Source: CAMLLJ01 sp035759585
GTDB taxonomy: Bacteria > Gemmatimonadota > Gemmatimonadetes > Gemmatimonadales > GWC2-71-9
DNA length: 32,352 nucleotides
Assembly (NCBI GenBank): GCA_035759585.1
Contig: DASTUP010000012.1
Location: 1 to 32,352, forward strand
Reading direction: 5' to 3'
Made by a program: the position numbers and the translations under genes. Positions 1 to 7,300 of the stretch are shown piece by piece. Within the stretch, counting starts at the first letter, position 1. The number at the start of each line of letters is the position of its first letter. The notes below the pieces were generated by a model, which saw nothing but the letters and a program-made list of their open reading frames with translations, searched no databases and had not been told where the DNA came from.

Positions 1-125
1 CGGAAAAAGACAGACTCGTATGGTAAATGGCCATTTGCGAAAGGTCAACGGGCCGGGTACGACGGTTGCATGAGCGGCGGAGCTTCGGGACCTGCCAACG
101 GCCGATCGGGGTCAGGTCAGGCCAG

Positions 126-1634
126 TCAACCGCTTCGCGCGGGCCCTGATTTCACGACGTCGCTCCCCTCGCGGGTGTCTCGGACTTCGTAGCCATGCTC
201 CCGGAGGAGCTCGCGGATCCGGTCGGCTTCGGCGTACTGGCGGGCGGCCTTGGCATCGGTCCGGCGGCGCGCCCACGCGACGGCCCACCGGTCGGCGGCG
301 GCCGGATCGGTGGGAGGCGTCGGCTCCAGCTCCCGGACCCCGGCTTCCGGCGCCGCCGAGAGCTTTGCGCTCCCCGACGGCATGACGTCGAGCACCGACT
401 CGGCCAGGTCCAGGACGGAGAGCGCTGCCGGCCCCGGCGTATGCCCCTCGTCGAGGAGGCGGTTCGCCTCGCGGGCAAAGACGAAGAGCGCCGCGAGCGC
501 CCGCGGACCGTTCAGGTCATCGTTCAAGGCCTCGCCGAATGCGGTCTGGCAGTCCGCCGCGGCGGCAACGAATTCCGCTGCTTCCGCTCCCCCCTTGCCC
601 GCAGCTTCCCGTAGACGATCCCGCGTCTCGCCGAGCCGGCGCGAGCCCTCCCGCGCGTGCGCGAGCGATTCGTCGCTCCAGTCGAGCGGCTGCCGGTAGT
701 GGGTGTTGAAGACGAGGAGGCGCACCGTCCCGGCATCCACCCCTTCCTGCCGGAGGTCGCGCGCCGTCAGGAAGTTGCCGAAGCGCTTCGACATCTTCGT
801 GCCGGACATCGTCATGAACTCGCCGTGCATCCAGACTCGCGCGAAGAGCTCCTCGCCGGTGTGGGCGCAGCTCTGCGCGATCTCGTCCTCATGGTGCGGG
901 AAGATGAGGTCGACGCCGCCTGCATGGATGTCGAGCACCTCCTCACCCCACGCCTTGCCGAGGAGGTCGAGCGCCATCGCGGAGCATTCGAGGTGCCATC
1001 CCGGCCGCCCCCGGCCGAACGGCGCATCCCACGCCGCGCCGACCGCTTCGTCTTCCGGCTTTGCCGCCTTCCAGAGCACGAAGTCGCGCGCATCTTCCTT
1101 CGCATATTCGTCGGCGCTGACCCGCTCGCTTGCGCCCGTCTTGAGCTCGCGCGTGTCCAGCCGCGACAGCCGGCCGTACGCCGGGAATCGCGCGATCGCG
1201 AAATACACCGACCCGTCATCGCTCGCGTAGGCAATGCCCTTGTCGAGCAGGGACTGCACCAGCGCCACCATCGGCGCGATGAACTCGGTGGCGCGGGGAT
1301 AGACGGATGCGTCGCGGATGCGCAGATACCGACGGTCCTCGTGGAACGCATCGATGTACTGCACGACGTAGTCGGAAAGCTGCGTCCCGGCGGCGGCGGC
1401 GCCCTTGATCACCTTGTCGTCCACATCAGTGAGATTCATGATGTGGAGCACCTCGAAGCCGCTCCGCTCCAGCCACCGCCGCAGCAGGTCCTGGAAGAGG
1501 AACGTCCGGAAGTTCCCGATGTGGGCGAAATTGTAGACCGTGGGGCCGCACGTATAGAAGGAAACGCGGCCCGGCGTGAGCGGCTCGAACGCCTCCACGC
1601 TTCGTGACAGCGTGTTGAAGAGCTGGAGGGTCAT
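126..1634 (-). CDS. cysS: Cysteinyl-tRNA synthetase
   Basis: Class I aminoacyl-tRNA synthetase that charges tRNA-Cys with cysteine in the cytoplasm. The 502-residue product is close to the usual family length. The HIGH motif reads HIGN at residues 38-41 and the KMSKS loop reads KMSKR at 280-284. The zinc ligands of the family are visible as C29 (in YTCGPTVY), C217 (in WHLECSAM), H247 and E251 (in FPHHEDE). The start is the ATG at 1634, whose last bases overlap the TGA of the upstream mechanosensitive channel gene by 4 bases, so translation is probably coupled. The reading frame stays open upstream to 2537, but that extension is Arg/Gly-rich shadow of the neighbouring gene. Product and start are secure. 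Confidence 0.97.
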   Translation of the reverse strand: MTLQLFNTLSRSVEAFEPLTPGRVSFYTCGPTVYNFAHIGNFRTFLFQDLLRRWLERSGFEVLHIMNLTDVDDKVIKGAAAAGTQLSDYVVQYIDAFHEDRRYLRIRDASVYPRATEFIAPMVALVQSLLDKGIAYASDDGSVYFAIARFPAYGRLSRLDTRELKTGASERVSADEYAKEDARDFVLWKAAKPEDEAVGAAWDAPFGRGRPGWHLECSAMALDLLGKAWGEEVLDIHAGGVDLIFPHHEDEIAQSCAHTGEELFARVWMHGEFMTMSGTKMSKRFGNFLTARDLRQEGVDAGTVRLLVFNTHYRQPLDWSDESLAHAREGSRRLGETRDRLREAAGKGGAEAAEFVAAAADCQTAFGEALNDDLNGPRALAALFVFAREANRLLDEGHTPGPAALSVLDLAESVLDVMPSGSAKLSAAPEAGVRELEPTPPTDPAAADRWAVAWARRRTDAKAARQYAEADRIRELLREHGYEVRDTREGSDVVKSGPARSG

Positions 1635-2557
1635 GCGCCCCCCGAGGCCGCTGCGGCCTGGGCGATGTCGGCGTCCGAGGCCTCGCGGTCCACCGTGACG
1701 TGGACCCGCCGCTGCGGAAACGGGATCTCGATCCCTTCCCGGTCGAGCCGGAGCTTGAGCCGCCGCCGGAACTCGCGGCCGGCTGCCCACTGCGAACCCG
1801 CAACCGTGCGGATCAGCACGCGAATCACGACCCCGCTCTCGCCGAGCTGCTCGACGCCGGGCACCTCGATCGGGCCGTCGAGCCGCGGCTTCCATTCGGG
1901 ATCCTGCTCGAACTTCGACGCCTCGTCGGTCACCACGACGAGCGCGCGATCGAGGTCCGCGCTGTAGCCGATCCCGACGTCCACCACCGCTCGCGCCCAT
2001 CCTGCGGTCATGTTGGTGATGCTCTTGATCTCTCCGTTGGGGATGATGTGCAGCCGTCCCTGCAGGTCCCGCAATACGACCACGCGCAGCGTCATCCGCT
2101 CCACCGATCCCGACTTCCCGGCCGCTTCGATCACGTCCCCCACGCCGAACTGGTTCTCGAGCAGCATGAAGAAGCCGGAGATGACGTCCTTGACCAGACT
2201 CTGCGCGCCGAACGACACGGCGAGGCCCAGGATACCGAAGCCCGCGAGGATCGGGCCGATCGGCATGAAGACCTGGATCGTGAGGAGAATGGCCAGGAGG
2301 ACGGCGATGGTCCGGCCGACGCCCCGCAGGAGCTGCGAGATGGTGCGACCGCGCTTCTCCCGCTGCGTGGTGACGAGATCGTTCCCGTCGTCCACCGCCT
2401 TCTCGATCCGGCGCGCGATGAAGTTGACGAGCTGGACGATGAGCCACGCGAGGACCCAGATGGCCAGGATGCGCAGACTCGAGCGGGTGAGGACGGTTGC
2501 CTCGACCGAAAAGAAGTCGGCGACGGACTGGATCCATTCGGGTAACAGCAGCAGCAC
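1631..2557 (-). CDS. MscS-family small-conductance mechanosensitive ion channel
   Basis: Inner-membrane channel of the MscS superfamily that opens under membrane tension to release solutes. The 308-residue product has N-terminal helices at about 25-45 and 75-95. The pore helix region follows, rich in Gly and Ala (GFGILGLAVSFGAQSLVKD), and runs into the beta domain (NQFGVGDVIE, then IPNGEIKSITN), the hallmark MscS segment. A soluble alpha/beta tail ends the protein. The start is a GTG at 2557 with a GGAG about 6 bases upstream. The stop codon overlaps the cysS ATG, so the two form an operon; the pairing has no obvious functional meaning. The family is clear, but which MscS paralogue it is cannot be told. 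Confidence 0.93.
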   Translation of the reverse strand: MLLLLPEWIQSVADFFSVEATVLTRSSLRILAIWVLAWLIVQLVNFIARRIEKAVDDGNDLVTTQREKRGRTISQLLRGVGRTIAVLLAILLTIQVFMPIGPILAGFGILGLAVSFGAQSLVKDVISGFFMLLENQFGVGDVIEAAGKSGSVERMTLRVVVLRDLQGRLHIIPNGEIKSITNMTAGWARAVVDVGIGYSADLDRALVVVTDEASKFEQDPEWKPRLDGPIEVPGVEQLGESGVVIRVLIRTVAGSQWAAGREFRRRLKLRLDREGIEIPFPQRRVHVTVDREASDADIAQAAAASGGA

Positions 2558-2614
2558 GAGCGCTCCGGGGGTCGGGATCGGGAGCCCTAACCTATGGACG
2601 CGCCGCTCGGCGAG

Positions 2615-3016
2615 TCAACCGGGATCGAGATAACCGACGCGACTGGCGAGTATGCGCCGGAATGACCGACGCTCGGTCAGCACCGCCTCGGGCGCGACGC
2701 CGTCGAGGGGATGGTGCTCGATTCCGGCCGGTGTTTCCACCTCGAGCCGCCGCCCTGCCGTGAGTGCCTCAGCGGTGCGGACGCAGGGCGATCCCCCCCG
2801 CGCCACGACGATCCGGCGCGCCCGCGCGAGCAGGCTCGCCAGGTCCGACGAGAGCAGGAGGGAGATCCACCGCGGGCTTGCCGGCACGCGGAGCGCCATG
2901 GGGCGCGGCGGGCTCGGGATATCGATCCAGACGCCGAGCACCTCTCCGGGGCGGGCGAGATCGAGCACGGCCAGGAGTGGCGTGGCGGCATCGAGCGGGG
3001 TGACGGGTCGGTGCAT
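2615..3016 (-). CDS. Hypothetical protein, 133 aa
   Basis: I do not recognise this protein. The frame codes for a plausible globular alpha/beta sequence: hydrophobic stretches such as LLAVLDLARPGEVLGVWIDI near the N-terminus, RWISLLLSSDLASLLARARR in the middle, and a charged C-terminus ending in RRILASRVGYLDPG. The other frames here are Arg/Ser/Pro-rich and not protein-like. The ATG at 3016 was chosen; the frame is open further upstream, but that stretch would run through the hairpin terminator at 3032-3058. The gene lies on the same strand as, and 57 bases upstream of, the MscS-type channel gene, so it may be the first gene of that transcript. No signal peptide or membrane helix is evident. 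Confidence 0.55.
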   Translation of the reverse strand: MHRPVTPLDAATPLLAVLDLARPGEVLGVWIDIPSPPRPMALRVPASPRWISLLLSSDLASLLARARRIVVARGGSPCVRTAEALTAGRRLEVETPAGIEHHPLDGVAPEAVLTERRSFRRILASRVGYLDPG

Positions 3017-3031
3017 CCGCCACGATGCGAC

Positions 3032-3058
3032 AAAGGGTGCGCCCGAAGCGCACCCTTT
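3032..3058 (-). terminator. Intrinsic terminator after the DUF1611 gene
   Basis: A perfect 11-bp stem (3032-3042 paired with 3048-3058) with a 5-base loop that reads TTCGG on the minus strand, a stable UUCG-type loop. It lies 35 bases past the stop of the minus-strand DUF1611 gene. The stem's own AAA/TTT ends supply a short U run; there is no longer U tract after it. Confidence 0.75.
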
Positions 3059-3093
3059 CGACGCGAGCCGTGCCCGCGCGACGCCGCCCGGCG

Positions 3094-4188
3094 TCAGGCC
3101 ATCGCAGCCCGTACCACGGGAGCCTGCGCACGGAGCGTCGTCTTCGCGGTGACGATCGCATCCACCAGCGGCGACGGGTCGAAGCGGACCGGATCGGTCG
3201 CGGGAAGGCCCGTCTCCATCGCCGCGGCCTCGCACGCCTTCCGCGCGGCCGTGTCGTCGAGATCGTAGGTATTGAGCGCGATCCCGATGACGCGCGAGGG
3301 GTGCACCGCATTGGCGGCGCCCTCGTAGAGGCGGATGTACTCACTGAGCGGCGGAATCCGGAGCCACGACGCGCGCCGGTAGTCGCCGATGTACTCGCGG
3401 CTCGACTGATGGCAGAGGATCATCGCGTCGGGTGCGGAGCCGTGGAGGAGGCCGAGCGTGACGCCGGAGTAGCCGGGGTGGTTGATGCTTCCCTGCCCTT
3501 CGACGAGCACGACGTCCGCGTCCTTCGCGCCCTCGATCGTGACGCGTTCGGCCGCGCCGGCGATGAAGTCCGCCACGACGGCGTCCACGGCGATCCCCCA
3601 TCCTTCGATCATGATGCCTGTCTGGCCCGTCGCCGCGAAGCGGGTGCGCACGCCGCGCTCGTTCAGCGAGCGGACGAGCTGCAGCTGCGCCGTCATCTTG
3701 CCGACGTTGCAGTCGGTGCCGACCGTGAGGACACGCAGCGCCTCGGTTCCCTTGGCTGCGCCGCTCGCGACCGGGAGATCCGGCGGCGGGCGCCGAAGAT
3801 CGAGGAGCTTCGTGCCCTTCGCCTTCGCCTTTTCGACGAGCATCGGATCGTCGGAAAGAAAGGTGTGCAGCCCGCTCCAGAGATCACAGCCGGCGTCCAC
3901 GGCTTCGCCCAGCCACGCGCGCCACTCGTCCGGAAGCCGCCCGCCCTGCGGGGCGATGCCGATGAGCACGGCGGTCGGCCGGAGGGCGAGTCCCTCGCGC
4001 ATGGCGGCCACGACCGGGATCGCGCCGCCGAAGCCGAGGACGTCCGAGGCGGACTTGCCGGCGTGAGAACGGTCGAGGACCGCGACCACGCTGTCCGGCC
4101 GATACCGAATGACCGAATTGGCGGTCTTCGAAGTCATGGGGCCGAAGTCGCCGTCGGCGAGGATGAGGAAGCGCACGGGCTGGGACAT
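3094..4188 (-). CDS. DUF1611 / DgcN-family P-loop protein
   Basis: The 364-residue product matches the DUF1611 family, whose members include the DgcN protein of D-glutamate catabolism and proteins usually encoded beside a dipeptide epimerase of the enolase superfamily. An N-terminal Rossmann-like part (residues 1-140) begins RFLILADGDFGPMTSKTANSV. The C-terminal part starts with a BioD-like P-loop, GTDCNVGK, at residues 157-164, followed by ATGQTGIMIEGWGIAVDAV and VLVEGQGSINHPGYSG, which are typical of the family. The ATG at 4188 was preferred over an in-frame TTG at 4200; neither has a strong ribosome site. No epimerase or dehydrogenase partner lies nearby. It appears to be a single-gene unit between the terminators at 4260-4291 and 3032-3058. 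The family is clear; the substrate is unknown. Confidence 0.85.
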   Translation of the reverse strand: MSQPVRFLILADGDFGPMTSKTANSVIRYRPDSVVAVLDRSHAGKSASDVLGFGGAIPVVAAMREGLALRPTAVLIGIAPQGGRLPDEWRAWLGEAVDAGCDLWSGLHTFLSDDPMLVEKAKAKGTKLLDLRRPPPDLPVASGAAKGTEALRVLTVGTDCNVGKMTAQLQLVRSLNERGVRTRFAATGQTGIMIEGWGIAVDAVVADFIAGAAERVTIEGAKDADVVLVEGQGSINHPGYSGVTLGLLHGSAPDAMILCHQSSREYIGDYRRASWLRIPPLSEYIRLYEGAANAVHPSRVIGIALNTYDLDDTAARKACEAAAMETGLPATDPVRFDPSPLVDAIVTAKTTLRAQAPVVRAAMA

Positions 4189-4215
4189 GGTGGCGGTCAA
4201 GGGGAACGGGTAATT

Positions 4216-4332
4216 GGGAACGGAGAACGGGTGGAATATGAATGGGTGCGGTTGGACTTCAAAACGAACGGGGCCCCGATCCGGAGCCCCGCACGACGTT
4301 TCATCACCTTCCCTTGCCCGTTCGCCGTTCCC
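4216..4332. repeat. Inverted repeat pair flanking the pspA terminator
   Basis: The 16-base arm at 4216-4231 (GGGAACGGAGAACGGG) matches the reverse complement of 4317-4332 at 15 of 16 positions. The left arm is extended by a further GGGAACGGG at 4202-4210. Between the arms lies the pspA terminator hairpin. It looks like a small intergenic repeat unit of the REP/BIME kind, but only one copy is in the window. Confidence 0.5.
4260..4291 (-). terminator. Intrinsic terminator of the pspA operon
   Basis: A 6-bp GC-only stem (4269-4274 with 4286-4291) and an 11-base loop, read on the minus strand, is followed by TTCGTTTTG, a U-rich tract. It lies 56 bases past the pspA stop codon and marks the 3' end of the 11-gene operon. 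Confidence 0.7.
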
Positions 4333-4347
4333 GGTCCCCCGCCCCCC

Positions 4348-5118
4348 TCACCCCTGTCCCTTCTCATCGTCCTCGACGAACTCCGCATCATGAATCGTCT
4401 CCGCCCCCTTGCCGAGCTGGCGGCTCGCCCCGCCACCGCCGGCGCCGAGGAGGCCCATCTTCGCCTTGAGCTCGATGAGCTGCTGGTCGGCGCTTCCCTT
4501 GTACTCGAGCACCTCGAACTGCTTCGAGAGCGCGTCCCCCGAAAACTCTTCCTGGAGCTCGGCGGCGGCGATGGCCTTCCGCTCGTTCGCCTCGATCTTC
4601 TCCGCCATCCGCTCGAAGGACTCGAAGGCGCTCTTGTCGGAGAGCCCCGACATCGTCTGCTGGATGCGCTCCTGGGCCTCCGCGCGCCGCGCGCGGGCGA
4701 TCAGGATGTTCTTCTTCCGCTTGGCCTCCTCGATCTTGTCGTTGAGCTGGCGGAGCGAGAGCTTGAGCGCCTCGGTCTCCTGCTTCGACTTGACCCAGGT
4801 CTCGTGCAGCTGCTGCGCGCCCTGCAGGTGCTCGTTGTAGCGCATGAGCGCCTGCTTGGCGAGGTCGTCGCGGCCCTCCTGCACGGCGAGCATCGCGCGC
4901 CGCTCCCATTCCTCCGCCTGCTTCTTCATGGCGTCGGCGTCGGCCTGCAGCTTCTTCTCGTCGGCGATCGCCGTGGCCACCTGCTGCTTGGCCTTGGCGA
5001 GCTGGCCCTTCATGTCGACGATGAGCTGGTTGAGCATCTTCTCCGGGTTTTCCGCCCGGGAGATCATGTCGTTGATGTTCGACCGCAGGAGGGTCGAGAA
5101 GCGATCAAAGATTCCCAT
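4348..5118 (-). CDS. pspA: PspA/IM30 (ESCRT-III-like) envelope stress protein
   Basis: Phage-shock protein A family: a peripheral membrane protein that binds stressed inner membrane and assembles into large ESCRT-III-like oligomers. The 256-residue product starts MGIFDRFSTLLRSNINDMIS, the amphipathic membrane-binding helix, followed by the conserved AENPEKMLNQLIVDM. Long coiled-coil helices extend to about residue 225. The tail has a Gly-rich stretch (LLGAGGGGASRQL) and an acidic end. The ATG at 5118 has a GGTGAGAG ribosome site. It is the last gene of an operon: the YbjN-like stop is 6 bases upstream, and nine small membrane-anchored coiled-coil proteins precede that. In Escherichia coli the partners of PspA are PspB and PspC. 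No PspF or PspC homologue is in the window. Confidence 0.95.
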   Translation of the reverse strand: MGIFDRFSTLLRSNINDMISRAENPEKMLNQLIVDMKGQLAKAKQQVATAIADEKKLQADADAMKKQAEEWERRAMLAVQEGRDDLAKQALMRYNEHLQGAQQLHETWVKSKQETEALKLSLRQLNDKIEEAKRKKNILIARARRAEAQERIQQTMSGLSDKSAFESFERMAEKIEANERKAIAAAELQEEFSGDALSKQFEVLEYKGSADQQLIELKAKMGLLGAGGGGASRQLGKGAETIHDAEFVEDDEKGQG

Positions 5119-5124
5119 GGTCTC

Positions 5125-5520
5125 TCACCCTTCGCGGTATGGCGCGAGCGCGCCAAGGTGTGACGCCAGCGCGAGCGTCACCGAATCGAAGCTTGCCTCG
5201 AACTCGGTGTAATCGAGGTTCTCGAGCTCGAGCGTGTCGGTCAGGACGACGTGGTCGCCCTCGAGGCCGTAGGAGCCGTGGACCAGGTCCCGCACGTTGA
5301 GCTCGAGCAGCTGCCGGAAAAGCTCGGCCCGCCGCTTGTCGGCGCCGGGCACCTCCATCACGCGCACGCGCAGGATCACGACCGGCGGCGCGAAATGCAC
5401 GACGACTTCGGCGCCGTCCAGGTTCCGCGTGAGCCAGAGGTTCTGGTCCAGCTCCTGGACGGTCAGGCTCCCGCCGTCGAGGCGGTCCAGCCAGGACACC
5501 AGGTCATCGCGAGTAATCAT
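5125..5520 (-). CDS. YbjN-like / CesT-type small protein
   Basis: A 131-residue cytoplasmic protein that looks like the YbjN or type III secretion chaperone-like fold. It has an N-terminal helix (DDLVSWLDRL), beta strands (LWLTRNLDGAEVVVHF, VVILRVRVMEVP), a helix (RAELFRQLLELN), a strand pair around HGSYGLEGDHVVLTDTLELE and a C-terminal helix (FDSVTLALASHL). Such domains bind proteins rather than catalyse reactions. The ATG at 5520 has a GGGAGA ribosome site about 7 bases upstream; the frame is open further upstream but that part is not protein-like. It sits between the coiled-coil array and pspA with gaps of 22 and 6 bases, so it is probably co-transcribed and may act as a chaperone or adaptor for PspA or the array proteins (inference). 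Confidence 0.75.
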   Translation of the reverse strand: MITRDDLVSWLDRLDGGSLTVQELDQNLWLTRNLDGAEVVVHFAPPVVILRVRVMEVPGADKRRAELFRQLLELNVRDLVHGSYGLEGDHVVLTDTLELENLDYTEFEASFDSVTLALASHLGALAPYREG

Positions 5521-5542
5521 CGTGGGCTCTCCCGGTAATCTA

Positions 5543-5875
5543 TCATCGCTCGCCCCGCGGCGCGGGGAGGCGTTCCTGCTGCGGCGCCTGCGAGAGCAGC
5601 CGTTCCGCAAAATCCACCCGCTCCTCGAGCTCCAGCACGCGGTCCCGCAGGCCATCGACCTCCGACACCCGCTCGCGCAGCGCGTGCATCTCTTCCTGCA
5701 GCGCCGGATCGGTCGCTTTCCCCTCGATCCGCCTCGCGAGCGCCCTCGCGAGCGGACCGAGAATGTAGATGGCGCCGATGAGCGCGGCGACGATCGTCAT
5801 CGCGATCAGGAGCATCTCCCCAGGCGGCGGGCCCGGCGGAATGAAGACTTCGACGTTCGGATCCTGGATCAGCAT
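5543..5875 (-). CDS. PspB-like membrane coiled-coil protein, array member 9
   Basis: A 110-residue protein, the last of nine related genes before the YbjN-like gene and pspA. A Pro-rich N-terminus (FIPPGPPPGE) is followed by one transmembrane helix at about 20-43, then the juxtamembrane LARALARRIEGK. A coiled coil ends in ELEERVDFAERLLSQ, the array's signature motif, and a short Pro/Arg tail follows. The ATG at 5875 has GAGGGGA about 11 bases upstream. The gene starts 4 bases after the stop of the preceding array gene. By layout it resembles PspB (one helix, then a cytoplasmic coiled coil with an E-R-I/L heptad near the end). Homology is inferred from pattern only. Confidence 0.8.
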   Translation of the reverse strand: MLIQDPNVEVFIPPGPPPGEMLLIAMTIVAALIGAIYILGPLARALARRIEGKATDPALQEEMHALRERVSEVDGLRDRVLELEERVDFAERLLSQAPQQERLPAPRGER

Positions 5876-5879
5876 GCGC

Positions 5880-6239
5880 TCACGATCCCCTCCCGAGTTT
5901 CTGCGCCTCGGCGTCCCGCGCGAGGAGGCGCTCGGCAAAATCGACGCGTTCCTCGAGCTCGAGGAATCGTTCCTGCAGCGCCTCGAGCTCGGCGACGCGG
6001 GCCTCGAGCTCGTAGACGCGGGCCGCTTCCACCTCGTCCGTCGCGCCCGGACCCAGCGCCGCGAGCCCCTGCCGGCGGCGCCACGCGAGCACGATGAGCG
6101 ACACCATCGGTACGGCGCCGAGCGCAATTCCGGGATTCAGCTCCATCACCGGCCCGAGGACCATGATGGCGAAGAAGGTGACGAGGAGATGGATGGTGAG
6201 GTCGAATCCATCGATCCCGAACGTCGACCGGATACTCAT
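5880..6239 (-). CDS. PspB-like membrane coiled-coil protein, array member 8
   Basis: A 119-residue protein beginning MSIRSTFGIDGFDLTIHL, with two hydrophobic segments at about 14-31 and 36-53 joined by a short loop, then a basic WRRRQ stop-transfer. The coiled coil (YELEARVAELEALQERFLEL) ends in EERVDFAERLL, and the tail is ARDAEAQKLGRGS. It is clearly a paralogue of the adjacent upstream member 7, which shares the N-terminal IG(I/L)DGFDL-IHL motif and the tail. The ATG at 6239 has a GAGGA ribosome site 4 bases upstream; a longer in-frame start at 6290 would run back into the preceding gene. With two helices it departs from the simple PspB layout while keeping the tail. Confidence 0.8.
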   Translation of the reverse strand: MSIRSTFGIDGFDLTIHLLVTFFAIMVLGPVMELNPGIALGAVPMVSLIVLAWRRRQGLAALGPGATDEVEAARVYELEARVAELEALQERFLELEERVDFAERLLARDAEAQKLGRGS

Positions 6240-6255
6240 GGCATCCTCGTGGCCT

Positions 6256-6600
6256 TCACGATCCCTGGCCGAGCTTCCGGGCTTCGGCATCCCGCGTGAG
6301 CAGGCGCTCGGCGAAGTCCAGCCGCTCCTCGATTTCCATCATCCGATACTGTCCCGCTTCGAGCTCCGCGACACGGTGTTCCAGCTCCTCGACGCGGGAA
6401 TCTCCCTCGGCCTGCTCCGCCGGTGCTCGGCGGAGCGCCAGACGCCGCCGGACCGTCAGCACCGCCAGGGATGCTGCAAGAAGCAGGAAGAGCTCCTCTT
6501 CCGCGCCGGTGATCGCCATCGTGGCGAAAATGCAGGCGGTGATCGCCAGGTGAATGAACAGATCGAATCCATCGAGGCCGATCCGGCTCTTGACGCTCAT
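6256..6600 (-). CDS. PspB-like membrane coiled-coil protein, array member 7
   Basis: A 114-residue paralogue of member 8. It starts MSVKSRIGLDGFDLFIHL, has hydrophobic segments at about 14-32 and 36-51, and then a basic VRRRLALRR. The coiled coil (RVEELEHRVAELEAGQYRMM) ends in EIEERLDFAERLL, with the tail TRDAEARKLGQGS. Members 7 and 8 are the most alike pair of the array and look like a recent tandem duplication. The ATG at 6600 overlaps the stop of member 6 by 4 bases. The stop is 16 bases upstream of the member 8 start. Its role is inferred from the shared motif and from co-transcription with pspA. Confidence 0.8.
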   Translation of the reverse strand: MSVKSRIGLDGFDLFIHLAITACIFATMAITGAEEELFLLLAASLAVLTVRRRLALRRAPAEQAEGDSRVEELEHRVAELEAGQYRMMEIEERLDFAERLLTRDAEARKLGQGS

Positions 6601-6956
6601 GAGGGCTCGCGCTCGAGCTTGTGTTCGGAACGCCCGCGTGCCAGGAGCCGCTCGGCGAAGTCGAGTCGCTCCTCCAGCTCCATCACGCGCCCGCGCTCGC
6701 CCTCGAGCGATTCGAGTCGCTCCGCGATGGCCTCCATCACGCGGTCCTCCCGCGGCGTGCCCGGCTCCGGGCGGCGCCTTGTCACCTGGAGGCACCCGAC
6801 GATCAGCGCCCCGACGAGCAGGCCGGCCAGTCCGAAGAGCGCCGCGAGCGGCTCTTCCACGATGGCGACGGAGACGAATCCCCCGAACAGCAGCGTGATG
6901 AGTGCCGTCACGATCCACAGCGCCGTCACCGCGCGCCGGTCGTCACTGATGCTCAT
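6597..6956 (-). CDS. PspB-like membrane coiled-coil protein, array member 6
   Basis: A 119-residue protein starting MSISDDRRAVTALW, with two transmembrane segments at about 9-31 and 36-56 and then the basic TRRRPEPG. The coiled coil (DRVMEAIAERLESLEGERGR) ends in MELEERLDFAERLLARGR. Its membrane anchor differs in sequence from those of members 7 and 8, although the topology is similar. The ATG at 6956 is preceded by GGAGGAA with a 6-base gap, one of the best ribosome sites in the array. It overlaps the stop of member 5 and its own stop overlaps the member 7 start, each by 4 bases, so translation is probably coupled. Confidence 0.8.
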   Translation of the reverse strand: MSISDDRRAVTALWIVTALITLLFGGFVSVAIVEEPLAALFGLAGLLVGALIVGCLQVTRRRPEPGTPREDRVMEAIAERLESLEGERGRVMELEERLDFAERLLARGRSEHKLEREPS

Positions 6957-7300
6957 TGGCGTTCCTCCACTCGCTCGGGGCGCCCTCGTGTCAGCAGCCG
7001 CTCCGCAAAGTCGACCCGTTCCTCGAGCTCGAGGAAGCGTGCGCGGTCTCCCTCGAGCTCCTGCATCCTTGCCCGCAGATCGTCGAGCTCGGCTCGCAGC
7101 TCGTGCGCGTCGATGTCCTTCCCCTCGATGCGGCGCGCCCATGCCTTCATGAGCGGAAGGAAGATGATGATGACCGTCGCGAGCATCGCGAACAGGGCGA
7201 TGAGAAAAACCGGAGTGGACATCGCGTCCTCGCCGCCGATGACCACCGTGGGCGGCGGGAGCGGCGGCAACGGCGCGGGTTCCACCTGAAGCGCGATCAT
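6953..7300 (-). CDS. PspB-like membrane coiled-coil protein, array member 5
   Basis: A 115-residue protein with a Pro-rich N-terminus (PAPLPPLPPPTVV), recalling member 9, and a single transmembrane helix at about 28-50. The juxtamembrane motif KAWARRIEGKDID is followed by a coiled coil (AELDDLRARMQELEGDRARF) that ends in LEERVDFAERLLTRGR. The ATG at 7300 overlaps the stop of member 4 by 4 bases. An internal ATG at 7222, with its own GAGGA site, would remove the Pro-rich part and give an 89-residue PspB-sized protein; both starts could be used. Members 5 and 9 share the RRIEGK junction and form a subgroup. Confidence 0.8.
   Translation of the reverse strand: MIALQVEPAPLPPLPPPTVVIGGEDAMSTPVFLIALFAMLATVIIIFLPLMKAWARRIEGKDIDAHELRAELDDLRARMQELEGDRARFLELEERVDFAERLLTRGRPERVEERQ

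Noticed and set aside
126..2537. A possible long N-terminal fusion of cysS
   Set aside because: The open frame upstream of 1634 is a shadow of the MscS-type gene; the conserved CysS N-terminus starts at the ATG at 1634.
3025..5163. Long plus-strand open frame (712 codons) opposite the DUF1611 and pspA genes
   Set aside because: It crosses two terminators and the intergenic repeat, has low-complexity Arg/Leu composition and no ribosome site; the opposite strand carries clear families.
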